Part shown: in pieces, positions 42,175 through 51,098 of the stretch | How positions within the stretch are numbered: the first letter of the stretch is position 1 | Layout of the letters: the number at the start of each line of letters is the position of its first letter | From: Kordia sp039026955 | Lineage (GTDB): Bacteria > Bacteroidota > Bacteroidia > Flavobacteriales > Flavobacteriaceae | Assembly: GCA_039026955.1 (NCBI GenBank) | Contig: JBCCLH010000028.1 | Location: 15,399 to 79,398, forward strand | DNA length: 64,000 bases | Direction of reading: 5' to 3' | The notes under the pieces: model-generated | The model's input: the letters and a program-made list of their open reading frames with translations, nothing else | What the model was told of the DNA's origin: nothing | The model's database searches: none | Program-made: the position numbers and the translations under genes

Positions 42175-43704
42175 ATGAAAATCATTAAAATTTTAAGTAT
42201 TACTTGTTTGCTGTGGTTTTGCCCTACTTTTTCAGTGCATGCGCAGTACACTCCAACAGTCAATCACACCGTAAGTGATGATGGGCAAGTTTCATATGAG
42301 CATGTAGATGCAGGGGCACGCACGTTTGTTTTTACGTTATTTGGCGATGGCACTTTTTCCACACGCAAAAATCCAATACATTATTTTCAACCTAGAGTGG
42401 ATGACTATCCTACAGAAACTTATTTTGCACGTCCGTACGATCCGAATTTTCCGCCTAAAGTAATCACTAATGTTTCTACAATAAATAGTGCTGTCAATCC
42501 AAGTACAGGTATTTTTTCAAATCCGCCTATCAATATGACAGGAAATATTGATTTAATGACGAGTTGGGCGACGGCACAGAATTATGAAAACTTTTACATC
42601 ATAGCATTTACCAATACAAGTTCAGCAACTCCTGTAGATGGTTGTATAGAGTTTTATTATAATGAATCAGATATTGACATCAATTTTAGTGACATAAAAA
42701 CATATAATTTTGTATTTGATCAAACAACTATCTCACCTACAAATACTCAGTATACACACAAAATACGATGGCAATTTACAGGTTTGAATCTAAATGAAAG
42801 ACGCTATGTGTATGTCCCAGCAGTTACAAAAACACCTTTAGGGAAAGAGCATTCACTGGATGTAAAATTTGGTACTGATTGTGGTGCAATGGGTTTGAGC
42901 AATGAACATAGATTTTTATCTCGAAAATATCCACACGATCCAAATTTTAAAATTGCCAATAAAGACTGTGTAAAGTTACAATTGAACGACCAGCAAGAAC
43001 TGATTTATACTATTGGCTTCTTTAATGATGGAGAATATTTTGCTCGAAATGTATATGTAGAAGATCATTTACCAAGCACATTGGACACCAGTAAAATTAC
43101 ATTCTTAGGTTCTGAATACCCAGTCACATGGAGTGAAAAAAATGGAATTGTCAATTTCGATTTCTTAAATATTAATTTACCGGGAACCAATCAAGTAGTG
43201 CCCAGAACGTATTCATATGATGATGCGGCCACGCATTTTACTTTTAAAATATGTACAAAAGGAAATTTAACGGAATCTGTTCTTAATCGCGCCAGTATTT
43301 TATTTGATTCGCAAGAAATTTATTTTACAAATACTTCCAAAGTCTCTGTTGAACAAGATTGTATGGATTATGCTATTTGTGGTGAAAATTCGAGTGCTCG
43401 AAATCAAGTAGCAACAACTACTAAATTCACAGAAGATGCTGACGAAAGTGAGTTCACGTTTACGGCTTTTCCAAATCCTGCAAACGATGTATTACACGTC
43501 AATATCAATGCTGCAGCGATTTCAAACGCTAGTATTGTATTGCGTGATTTTTCTGGAAGAATCATAAAATCCCTTACGATTCAAGAGGAAAAAGGAAGCA
43601 ATCTCACAAAAACTATTAGTCTTAAAGGTATGGCAAGTGGAATGTATTTTTTAACTTTAAACACTAAGGAAACAACATACACAAAAAAGATTATAAAAAA
43701 TTGA
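42175..43704 (+). CDS. T9SS secreted protein with repeat-type beta domain, CHAT partner
   Basis: A 509-residue secreted protein: signal peptide ending in SVHAQ, a unique N-terminal region (VSYEHVDAGARTFVFTLFGD, TSWATAQNYENFYIIAFTNT), a DUF11/CARDB-like beta domain (IYTIGFFNDGEYFARNVYVE, DHLPSTLDTSKITFLG) and a T9SS type A sorting domain (FTAFPNPANDVLHVNI, GMASGMYFLTLNTKETTY). It is exported and likely held on the surface. Its stop codon overlaps the TTG start of the CHAT protease, so the two are translationally coupled and probably function together, for example as substrate or sensor. Confidence 0.8.
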   Translation: MKIIKILSITCLLWFCPTFSVHAQYTPTVNHTVSDDGQVSYEHVDAGARTFVFTLFGDGTFSTRKNPIHYFQPRVDDYPTETYFARPYDPNFPPKVITNVSTINSAVNPSTGIFSNPPINMTGNIDLMTSWATAQNYENFYIIAFTNTSSATPVDGCIEFYYNESDIDINFSDIKTYNFVFDQTTISPTNTQYTHKIRWQFTGLNLNERRYVYVPAVTKTPLGKEHSLDVKFGTDCGAMGLSNEHRFLSRKYPHDPNFKIANKDCVKLQLNDQQELIYTIGFFNDGEYFARNVYVEDHLPSTLDTSKITFLGSEYPVTWSEKNGIVNFDFLNINLPGTNQVVPRTYSYDDAATHFTFKICTKGNLTESVLNRASILFDSQEIYFTNTSKVSVEQDCMDYAICGENSSARNQVATTTKFTEDADESEFTFTAFPNPANDVLHVNINAAAISNASIVLRDFSGRIIKSLTIQEEKGSNLTKTISLKGMASGMYFLTLNTKETTYTKKIIKN

Positions 43705-46616
43705 TCCACTATCAGAAACTTTTTACTACTGAAAAAATAATCACCTTTTTGGTGGTTATTTTTTCGTTTATACAACTTCATGCGCAAACTACTCATGAGG
43801 AAACCTCAGTGCAGGAATTGCTAGCAAAAGCAAGTGATTTCTCGGCAAAAGAAAATTATACTGCTTCCAACAATGCGCTACTTGAAGCTGCCAACATCTT
43901 TCAAAAAAATAAAGAATGGGAAAAATGGTACAATGCCTACTATGAAATTCTTAAGAATGGTTTTTATGCAAGAAATTATGATGATGCTGTAAAGTTACTC
44001 CAACAAGGACTACCACAACTTCCTGAAGATCAATTCCTGCTTCAAGGTAAAATGCAATATATGCTAGGATATGCTACAGACGCCATGGGAGATATATGGA
44101 GTTCGCTAGTACATTATGAAAAGAGTATTGCCAATTTTAAAAAAACAAACGATTTTTCAAGTATCAATCTTGTTCTGGGAAATATTGGTATTGTTTGTAC
44201 AAAACTTGGAGACTATAAAAAAGCACAAGAATACGCTAAAATTGCCGTTGAGCTTAGCAAAGAATATAAAAATACGGAAGCCACCTACAAAAATACCAAA
44301 GTGCTTGGCGACGCTTATTTTTATGCAGGCGAATTTGAAAAAGCACAAAAAACATACAAAGAAGCACAACGCATTAAAGACCCAAAGGATGGAACATTTG
44401 AATTGTTTGAAGCAGATATTTTATTGCAATTAAAAAAATACGAGGAAGCGCTAAGTGTTACCAAAAGGATCATTCAAATTACCAAAAACTGTTTGCTGAC
44501 CTCTTCTGAAAATCGTTACATGTGTAAAGAGAATCTAAACAGTGCAAGGGAGCTACAAGGTGAAATTTATCTAGAAATGGACAAACCCAAAGAGGCATTG
44601 ACACGATTTAGCGCTAGTTTAAACGAACTTTCACCAAGTAATAGAAGCAAACGAGAAACTGGGAAACTCTATATTTATTCCGGAGATGCGCTTCTAAAAC
44701 TTCAAAAATTTGACAACGCATTGGAAATGTATCAAATCGCTTTGCAAACTTTTTTTCAAGATTTCAAGGAAAGTGATCCTACCAAAAATCCGCCAGAAGA
44801 AATGTGGCAACCTGAAATTTGGCTTATGGAAATTTTCAAGAATAAAGGGGATTGCTATCTGGCAAAATATAAAGTTACTGCAGATGAACAATGGTTGCAT
44901 TTAGCCACAGAACACTATCAATTAGCGGTAAATAGTAGCGAGTTCGTTCGTTTAAATTTCTCAGAAAAGGAGTCCAAATTATTATTAGGATCGTATAGCA
45001 ATGCGTTTTATGAAGACTTGGTCAATGCCAAATTAGAGCTGTATGCACTCACAAAAGAAGTCACCTACCAAGAAGAAGCATTCCGTATTTCGCAACGTGC
45101 CAATGCGTTTGTATTGCGGACTTTGCTAAATGAAAAACAAGCGCTGAAAGTTGCTGGACTTCCCAAAGATTCCGTTGCATTATTTCAAAAATTTGAAAAA
45201 GAGATTGCCATTTTAAATTGGAAAGTTGAAGTGAATATTGAAACAGCTACTTCACAAAAAGAACTTCTTCAAACCAAAGAAAATTTTCAAAACCTCAAAA
45301 AAACGATTGCTAAAAACTATCCTAAATTTGACAAACTACGCAACGATTTGGAAGGCATTTCAGTACGTGACATTCAAAAAGCAATTGATCCGAATACCAT
45401 CTTTATCAAATACTTTTTAGGAGCTGACACGCTCTATGTGTTTACCATTACTGCTACTGATTTTTATACAGATGCCATTGCACTTCCTGAAAATTTTGAA
45501 ACTGTACTTTCAAAATACAGACAAACACTTAGCGATGTAGCCTTTGTTCAAAATACGCCTAGAATGGCTGAAAAGAAGTATCTAGAAACTGCACACACAC
45601 TGTACAACATTCTCCTAGAAAAGCCTTTGCAAAAAACCTATAAAAATACATACACCGCACTTACCATTGTACCGGACGGGATTTTGCATACCATTCCGTT
45701 TCAAACACTGCGCGAAAATAAAAGTAATTCTTGGACGAATTTGAAACATACTGTACTTAAAAGGTACGCGGTGAGTTATCACTATTTTTCTAAAATGATG
45801 CAAAACTCAGAGGTGAAAACTACTTCTGACGGAGCATTTGCTTCCTTCGGATTGGAATTCGATGATAACGCTATCCGAAACTTAGAACAACTTATTGCCG
45901 ATACAGAAACTACTGATGTAACTACGCGCAGCAATGTATTGTCAAAACTTTCCTATGCCGATGATGAAGCACAACAACTAGCCGAATTAATGCAAGGCAA
46001 ATCGTGGGTAAATGCGGCAGCTACGAAAAACAATTTCATCAATCATACAAGCAATGCTTCTAGCATACATTTGGCTACGCATGCACTTGTCAATACGGAA
46101 AATCCTGCGGTGTCGGCGTTGATTTTTGCTAATACACAAGATTCAATCCATAACATTTTACGTTTGGATGAAATTTACAATCAAACATTCAATGCAGAGA
46201 TGATTACGCTAAGTGCTTGCAATACAGGATTTGGAAAATATCAAAAAGGTGAAGGATTGCAAAGTTTGGCGCGTGCGTTCAATTTTGCAAACATTCCTAG
46301 TATAACTGCCACCTTATGGAGCATTCCCGATGCGGCTTCGTCAAAAATCATGAAATTGTACTATAGCTATTTAAAAAAGGGACATCCAAAACATATCGCA
46401 CTACAAAAAGCACAAATTTCATATGTGGAAGATGATGACATTAGCAGTCCCGCTTCTCGCCTACCGTTTTATTGGTCCGCATGGACACATATTGGTGAGG
46501 ATACTTCCATTACATTTAAACAGGAAAGTGGTTTTTCAACCTACCTCATCATACTTTTATTTGTCATTTGTATTTTTATTGACATTTATGTTGTGAGGGA
46601 AATTAGGCGAAACTAA
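43701..46616 (+). CDS. TPR-CHAT protease-like protein, predicted periplasmic
   Basis: A 971-residue protein starting at TTG 43701, which overlaps the upstream stop as TTGA; no other start keeps the signal peptide (IITFLVVIFSFIQLHAQ). TPR repeats follow to about residue 430 (NIGIVCTKLGDYKKAQEYAK, YSGDALLKLQKFDNALEMYQ), then a helical linker, then a CHAT caspase-like domain with the catalytic pair His794 in IHLATHALVN and Cys840 in LSACNTGFG. A C-terminal membrane helix (about 946-964) and basic tail REIRRN end it. Signal peptide plus tail anchor puts the protease domain in the periplasm. CHAT proteases cut specific partners; the target here is unknown. Confidence 0.88.
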   Translation: MIHYQKLFTTEKIITFLVVIFSFIQLHAQTTHEETSVQELLAKASDFSAKENYTASNNALLEAANIFQKNKEWEKWYNAYYEILKNGFYARNYDDAVKLLQQGLPQLPEDQFLLQGKMQYMLGYATDAMGDIWSSLVHYEKSIANFKKTNDFSSINLVLGNIGIVCTKLGDYKKAQEYAKIAVELSKEYKNTEATYKNTKVLGDAYFYAGEFEKAQKTYKEAQRIKDPKDGTFELFEADILLQLKKYEEALSVTKRIIQITKNCLLTSSENRYMCKENLNSARELQGEIYLEMDKPKEALTRFSASLNELSPSNRSKRETGKLYIYSGDALLKLQKFDNALEMYQIALQTFFQDFKESDPTKNPPEEMWQPEIWLMEIFKNKGDCYLAKYKVTADEQWLHLATEHYQLAVNSSEFVRLNFSEKESKLLLGSYSNAFYEDLVNAKLELYALTKEVTYQEEAFRISQRANAFVLRTLLNEKQALKVAGLPKDSVALFQKFEKEIAILNWKVEVNIETATSQKELLQTKENFQNLKKTIAKNYPKFDKLRNDLEGISVRDIQKAIDPNTIFIKYFLGADTLYVFTITATDFYTDAIALPENFETVLSKYRQTLSDVAFVQNTPRMAEKKYLETAHTLYNILLEKPLQKTYKNTYTALTIVPDGILHTIPFQTLRENKSNSWTNLKHTVLKRYAVSYHYFSKMMQNSEVKTTSDGAFASFGLEFDDNAIRNLEQLIADTETTDVTTRSNVLSKLSYADDEAQQLAELMQGKSWVNAAATKNNFINHTSNASSIHLATHALVNTENPAVSALIFANTQDSIHNILRLDEIYNQTFNAEMITLSACNTGFGKYQKGEGLQSLARAFNFANIPSITATLWSIPDAASSKIMKLYYSYLKKGHPKHIALQKAQISYVEDDDISSPASRLPFYWSAWTHIGEDTSITFKQESGFSTYLIILLFVICIFIDIYVVREIRRN

Positions 46617-46789
46617 TGATTGGAGATTGCTTATTACTGTGCTTTATCTTTCTAGAGAAATCCTAAAAAATCTACTAATTCAAAAATAAAATCACTCAAA
46701 AGTCACCTTCACGAAGTCAAAAGTGTTGTTTGCTCCTTATGCTTTAGTAGCAAAGCAAAAAATTGTACCTTTATGTAAAATGATATTTT

Positions 46790-47233
46790 ATGAAAAAAGT
46801 ACTATTTCTTATGGTTTGTGCGGTAATGATTGTCTACTCCTGTGCAAATCAAGAAAAAACAATCACCCGAAAAAAAGACAATCCCAAAAAAGTATCTGAC
46901 ACCATTCGACTGGCTATGGGAAGCGACGATGATTCAGAATATGAAGTCGTAATTTTTGAACCTGGCTTTACGGCTTGGTTGTTAGGATATGCGCGACCGA
47001 GAGATTATTATTCGCAGGAATTTCTAGAAGGTCGAAATCGTATCTATGTCACCGAATGGAATCTGCGCTGTATTACTCCTGGACGTTACAATCCAAATTT
47101 GTACCAGCTACAAATCGACTACAAAAACAATGTAGATTATGGATATGAAGTCAACTATCAACTGTATTATTATTTTATATTTTTTCAACAAAAATACAAA
47201 GAACAGTTAGCACCTTTTCCTGCTCGAATATAA
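46790..47233 (+). CDS. DUF6146-like lipoprotein
   Basis: A 147-residue predicted lipoprotein (MVCAVMIVYSCANQEKT, Cys18) followed by a conserved-looking domain with YEVVIFEPGFTAWLLGYARP, YYSQEFLEGRNRIYVTEWN and NPNLYQLQIDYKNNVDYGYE. I recall this pattern as DUF6146, common in flavobacteria with no known function; that name is from memory. It is followed 39 bases later by a small membrane protein. Confidence 0.7.
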   Translation: MKKVLFLMVCAVMIVYSCANQEKTITRKKDNPKKVSDTIRLAMGSDDDSEYEVVIFEPGFTAWLLGYARPRDYYSQEFLEGRNRIYVTEWNLRCITPGRYNPNLYQLQIDYKNNVDYGYEVNYQLYYYFIFFQQKYKEQLAPFPARI

Positions 47234-47245
47234 TAGAGAAGTTTG

Positions 47246-47253
47246 TATATTTG
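47246..47253 (+). promoter_or_regulatory. -7 promoter element
   Basis: TATATTTG matches TAnnTTTG exactly, 19 bases before the ATG of the small membrane protein gene, so this gene may have its own start site. Confidence 0.5.
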
Positions 47254-47272
47254 CTAGCGCAAAAAAATACAC

Positions 47273-47800
47273 ATGACTTCATTTAAAGAACGTTGGGAAA
47301 TTACACACAACTGGCAACTAATCTTTCCTTTTTTAGGAATTCTAACGTTACTCTATTCGGCATATCTTATTTCAAAAAATATCATTCGTGCTTACATTGA
47401 TCGTCAAGAATATAAAATTCTATATTATGCGGTAGTAGTAGTCGCTGTAATTCTGCTCTATTATATCATGCTACGCGTGTCTCTGTGGTGTTTTAAAAAG
47501 TTAGAAGACAAGTGGAAAGTCAACTATCGTTGGGAAATGATTGTGATCTTTTTGGTATTTGCCATTACAGGAACAAGTTCCATGCGCATTGCAAAGCCTC
47601 TGCTCTATTGGTTTGGATTCAATAGAGGACTTTTTCCTGAAGCGTTTTTGGGTGGATTTTTATACTGGTCGATTCGTATCGTGATCATTTTGCCTATTTA
47701 CCAGCTTCTATTGATTATTTTCGGGACACTTTTTGGGCAATTCAAATTTTTCTGGGAATTTGAAAAGAAAATGCTTAGGCGCATGCGTATTATTAAATAA
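47273..47800 (+). CDS. DUF6787-like membrane protein
   Basis: A 175-residue protein with about four membrane helices and the repeated motif WEITHNWQLIFPF and KWKVNYRWEMIVIFLVFA, where a cytoplasmic Lys/Trp stretch precedes a helix, suggesting an internal duplication. The pattern matches what I remember as DUF6787, found in flavobacteria; no function is known. It may be cotranscribed with the preceding lipoprotein. Confidence 0.62.
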   Translation: MTSFKERWEITHNWQLIFPFLGILTLLYSAYLISKNIIRAYIDRQEYKILYYAVVVVAVILLYYIMLRVSLWCFKKLEDKWKVNYRWEMIVIFLVFAITGTSSMRIAKPLLYWFGFNRGLFPEAFLGGFLYWSIRIVIILPIYQLLLIIFGTLFGQFKFFWEFEKKMLRRMRIIK

Positions 47801-47956
47801 TATGAAATCAGTTCTATCCAAAGAGAATTCATTCAAAAAACACAAAAATAGTACTGATCAATGGCATTCACGTCATTTTTAAGCTACAAAACACGATTAC
47901 TTTGTTATAATTTAGGAATTCCACTAATACTTATTTTTTTTCATAAAAGCTTTTAT

Positions 47957-47964
47957 TACATTTG
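47957..47964 (+). promoter_or_regulatory. -7 promoter element of His-rich protein gene
   Basis: TACATTTG matches TAnnTTTG exactly, 38 bases before the ATG at 48003. Confidence 0.5.
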
Positions 47965-48002
47965 TTGAAAATTATAAACCCTTGCATTTAGTGAGGAAAG
48001 CA

Positions 48003-48434
48003 ATGAAAACCAAAACCAACATAAAGGATATCTTTATCGCTATTGTGCTTTTTGTAACCTTAGCACTTCCTTCATGTATTCAATTTCTGTATCAATTAGA
48101 ACATGACCATACGCATGTATCGCATGTACACTATGAACATAATCCTGAAATTGAAAAACACGCATTTCATGCATACAAAAAGGTAAATGATCACATTCAT
48201 GGGCAAACGCTTCATATTTGCCATGAACAAGACGATCACCTTCATGAAAAATGTTTTAATTGCGACATATTTGACTTCCAGCTTTCATCTTTTATCTTTG
48301 AATTTAGAAGTCACTCAGAAACGATAGTTACTCCAATTATTTCTAAAATTACATTGGGCACTACTACACCTTTGTGTCATAATTTAACGCTAACAAATAC
48401 TCAACTACGGGCACCGCCTTCTGTATTATCATAA
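48003..48434 (+). CDS. His-rich secreted or membrane-anchored protein
   Basis: A 143-residue protein with an N-terminal hydrophobic segment (DIFIAIVLFVTLALPSCIQF, Cys about 24 in PSC, possible lipoprotein) and a middle part very rich in His (HDHTHVSHVHYEH, DHIHGQTLHICHEQDDHLH), then CFNCDIF and a C-terminus ending LRAPPSVLS, like the xRxPP end of small DUF2946-type proteins next to metal-linked TonB receptors. Metal binding (zinc or copper) is likely. ATG 48003 is preferred to a TTG upstream. It precedes a TonB-receptor fragment by 41 bases. Confidence 0.68.
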   Translation: MKTKTNIKDIFIAIVLFVTLALPSCIQFLYQLEHDHTHVSHVHYEHNPEIEKHAFHAYKKVNDHIHGQTLHICHEQDDHLHEKCFNCDIFDFQLSSFIFEFRSHSETIVTPIISKITLGTTTPLCHNLTLTNTQLRAPPSVLS

Positions 48435-48475
48435 GCAGCACAATTCAAAATTTTATTTAAATTAAGAATACTTAC

Positions 48476-49537
48476 ATGCGTACATATTTATGTATGATGT
48501 TTCTGCTAAGTGTGATATTTGTAGAAGATAAAAATTGTAATCTTACACTTCCAGAACAAATCATTAATTTACAAGATGATTCAGTAACTCAAAGAGCTAC
48601 ACCAATCATCACAAGATTAAAAAAAGTTTTAGAATCAGATATGGGAAATTATCAATTTTCTGATATCTGTGAAGAAGCGTATTATTCTTTCTTTAAAAAT
48701 AAAATCGGCATTTTGCGTGCTTCGCATATTGGTTACTTAGACAATCAAATGCGATCTATGAGCAATGGATTTCCGCTCATTATTAGAGATTTCACGTATA
48801 CTACTAAAAAAACCAAACAAGATGTTATATGTCACTTGTATAAATTACGTGGCTCTAAAAATTTAGCAAAAGTAACGCTCCAATATGACTTTCAACAAAA
48901 TGAACGTCTCAAATTCGATGTCCGCAGAAGCAGTGATGATGATAACAGTGCGTCTTTAAATTTAGCAATACACTCCCAAACCTCGTGTTTGGATTTAGAT
49001 ATAAACAATACCGATCTTTTTAATCTTAAAACAAGAGTGATAAAATTAATTCCCGATTATGAACATTATCATTCAGGAATATATGGTGTTGTTGACCTTT
49101 CGGTGACAAATAACTTTTTGGTCGAAGTTGGTAACCGATTTAACTATATTCATAAAGACTCCCAAAAGTTTTATAGAAGTTCTTTCTGGGAAAGTCACAA
49201 TTATGATGAGTTGTTTCCTGATATAGTAATAGAAGAATTGAGCAATCGGATATTAACAAATCCGAAATCTCGTTTTTCAAATGCCTCGGCAACATTAGGA
49301 ACACGCTATATTTTTAATGACACATATGAACTATTTGTTAATTATTCGTTGGTTTCCCACGCTCCGAATCCATCGGGAGTAGTTAGCGAAGGATTCCATC
49401 ATTCCGCTTCTCGTATCGAATTAGTTGATATACATTTTGATTCGGAAATGGCACTCAAAATGTCGATTACTTTACATAAAAATAATTTATTTGTAAACCA
49501 ATCGACCTCAAAATATAAATATTCGATTTTAGGTTAA
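48476..49537 (+). pseudogene. TonB-dependent receptor barrel fragment, lacking plug and C-terminus
   Basis: An open 353-codon frame whose product matches the middle of a TonB-receptor barrel. Compared with the intact receptor at 51.1-53.5 kb: GILRASHIGYLDNQ against GLLRASYVEGFQSL, LKFDVRRSSDDD against KEFDVRRNEERP, ASATLGTRYIFND against FTASLGYSWKLSN, and SHAPNPSGVVSEGFHHSASR against FRTPNVAELYSFGQHGPRSV. The plug domain and the last strands are missing, while a signal-like N-terminus (MRTYLCMMFLLSVIF) is joined on. It occupies the receptor's usual place between the His-rich gene and the lipoprotein. It is probably a decaying gene, though a reduced protein cannot be ruled out. Confidence 0.62.
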
Positions 49538-49582
49538 ACCCATATAAAAACAACAATTATTAAATATTTTAAAATTAAAACA

Positions 49583-50194
49583 ATGAAACATATTTTTAAT
49601 GCAAGACTATTAGCTATTTTATTTGCCACAGTCATGATAACAAGTTGTAGCAATGATGATGATGCAGCACCGCCACAAGAAAATCTTCCAGAAGTTTTTA
49701 CTAATGTGACGCTTATTTTTACTCCAGCAGGAGGAGGGACTGCAATTACAGCAGAAGCTGAAGATCCAGATGGTGAAGGACTTGCTGATTTGACGGTAAA
49801 TGATCAAATAACACTTGCTGCTAACACAACATACACGTTAACATTTAATGTTGAAAATAGATTAGATCCTAATGCTGACCTTAATGCAGAGATCCTTGCA
49901 GAAGACAACGAACACCAAATTTTCTTTGAGTTCACTACAGATGTGTTTACAAGCCCAACTGGTGACGGAAACATAGGTGCTACAAATGCTGCTGATCCTG
50001 TAAATTACCAAGATCAAGATGAAAACGGTAGAAATGTAGGTTTGGTTTCTACATGGACTACAGGAGCTGCAACAGCTACTCCTGCTCAGTTTAGAGTAAA
50101 CTTACAACACCAACCAGATTCTAAGACAGACAACTCAACTTCTGAAGATGGTGATACTGATTTTGACTTGACTTTTGTATTAAACATTCAGTAA
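49583..50194 (+). CDS. Lipoprotein of TonB-receptor locus
   Basis: A 203-residue lipoprotein (LFATVMITSCSNDDDA, Cys22) with a predicted beta-sandwich: VFTNVTLIFTPAGGGTAITA, TLAANTTYTLTFNVENRLDP, EHQIFFEFTTDVFTS, ATPAQFRVNLQHQPDSKTDN. Such proteins regularly follow metal-linked TonB receptors in flavobacteria and are thought to help substrate capture at the surface; that role is an inference. It follows the receptor fragment by 45 bases and ends with its own terminator. Confidence 0.78.
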   Translation: MKHIFNARLLAILFATVMITSCSNDDDAAPPQENLPEVFTNVTLIFTPAGGGTAITAEAEDPDGEGLADLTVNDQITLAANTTYTLTFNVENRLDPNADLNAEILAEDNEHQIFFEFTTDVFTSPTGDGNIGATNAADPVNYQDQDENGRNVGLVSTWTTGAATATPAQFRVNLQHQPDSKTDNSTSEDGDTDFDLTFVLNIQ

Positions 50195-50234
50195 AAAAAT
50201 AACTCCAAATACTAAATAGTAACCTAAAATTTTA

Positions 50235-50268
50235 AAAGCCCATTTTGTAAATACAAAATGGGTTTTTT
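50235..50268 (+). terminator. Terminator after lipoprotein gene
   Basis: AAAGCCCATTTTGT pairs with ACAAAATGGGTTT around AAAT and ends in a T run, 40 bases after the stop. Confidence 0.9.
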
Positions 50269-50314
50269 AATGCACTAATTTTAATCTGTGTTCAGCATGA
50301 CTATTTTGATAAAT

Positions 50315-50552
50315 AACGTGAGTTCGACATAAGAAATCATCAAATTACTTTTAATTTACTGGAAAACAAACATTTGTCAGTTCGAGCATTATCGTAGATA
50401 CCGAGCGAAGCTCATGAGAGCAGCTAAGAATTGATAATTTCAAAGTAATCTCGTGAGCTTCGCTCGGTGCTTTCAGCAATGCTCGATTTGACAATTCCTG
50501 TAAGTTGTTGACTACTATACATTTAATGGAATAGTTATATCGAACTCACGTT
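50315..50552 (+). repeat. Family B MITE-like repeat, copy B4
   Basis: A 238-bp element with ends AACGTGAGTTCGACATAAGA and ATATCGAACTCACGTT, flanked on both sides by AAAT. It contains TCAGTTCGAGCATTATCGTA and GAGCTTCGCTCGGTGC. From 50553 to 50780 follows a worn stretch with similar phrases (GATACCGAG, TATTCTCGATAG, TATCGAACTGACGTT) that may be a fragment of the same family. Confidence 0.85.
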
Positions 50553-50780
50553 AAATAATACCAATTAATAGATTCGTTACTTGTAACAAATATCAAATAG
50601 TATATTTTCATTGATACCGAGGATAACTCGCAATATCTCTCCGTCTACATTTTATGTACAGTATTCTCGATAGATTGGCTAATCTTTTCGGTAATGGTAA
50701 AACTGACAATATCATGTTTTAGTTATTTACGAGCAATTTGAAGTTTTCTAGTATCGAACTGACGTTGGTTGGTATCCTAT

Positions 50781-50945
50781 CTATTACAGCTAAATTGATA
50801 AAAAATAACACAGAAGATTTGCAAGGAAAAAGTTGAAGTTCTAGGCAAAAAACGCAGGCATAGCTAGGCTACGTTGAGTATTTTTAACGAAGAAATTCAG
50901 CTTTTTATTCATAAGATTCATGCTTTTATGTTGATTTAGCTATAG
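50781..50945. repeat. Long palindrome (family D)
   Basis: The ends CTATTACAGCTAAATTGAT and ATGTTGATTTAGCTATAG pair imperfectly, and the inside pairs AAAAAGTTGAAGTT with AAATTCAGCTTTTT. It contains AACGCAGGCATAGCTAGGC, a phrase I recall from palindromic repeats in other flavobacterial genomes. No second copy is in the window. Confidence 0.6.
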
Positions 50946-50979
50946 CTTGCGAAAATCGATCCTAGACCTTTAAAAAATC

Positions 50980-51030
50980 ACAAAAAATAAAAACACACAT
51001 TATTTGCTAGGATAAGCAATTAATGTGTGT
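50980..51030 (-). terminator. Terminator of TonB receptor gene
   Basis: On the minus strand ACACACATTAATTGCTT pairs with AGCAAATAATGTGTGT and runs into a T-rich tract. Confidence 0.88.
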
Positions 51031-51098
51031 ATTATATGATTGTATAAAATTATTAAGCTACCTTTTTGATCGTTTTAAAAGTAGAAAGAGTAGTTATG

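Noticed and set aside
50210..50222. TACTAAATAGTAA as a regulatory operator shared with the TonB receptor promoter.
   Set aside because: This copy is between a stop codon and its terminator, not in a promoter, so the repeat may be chance.
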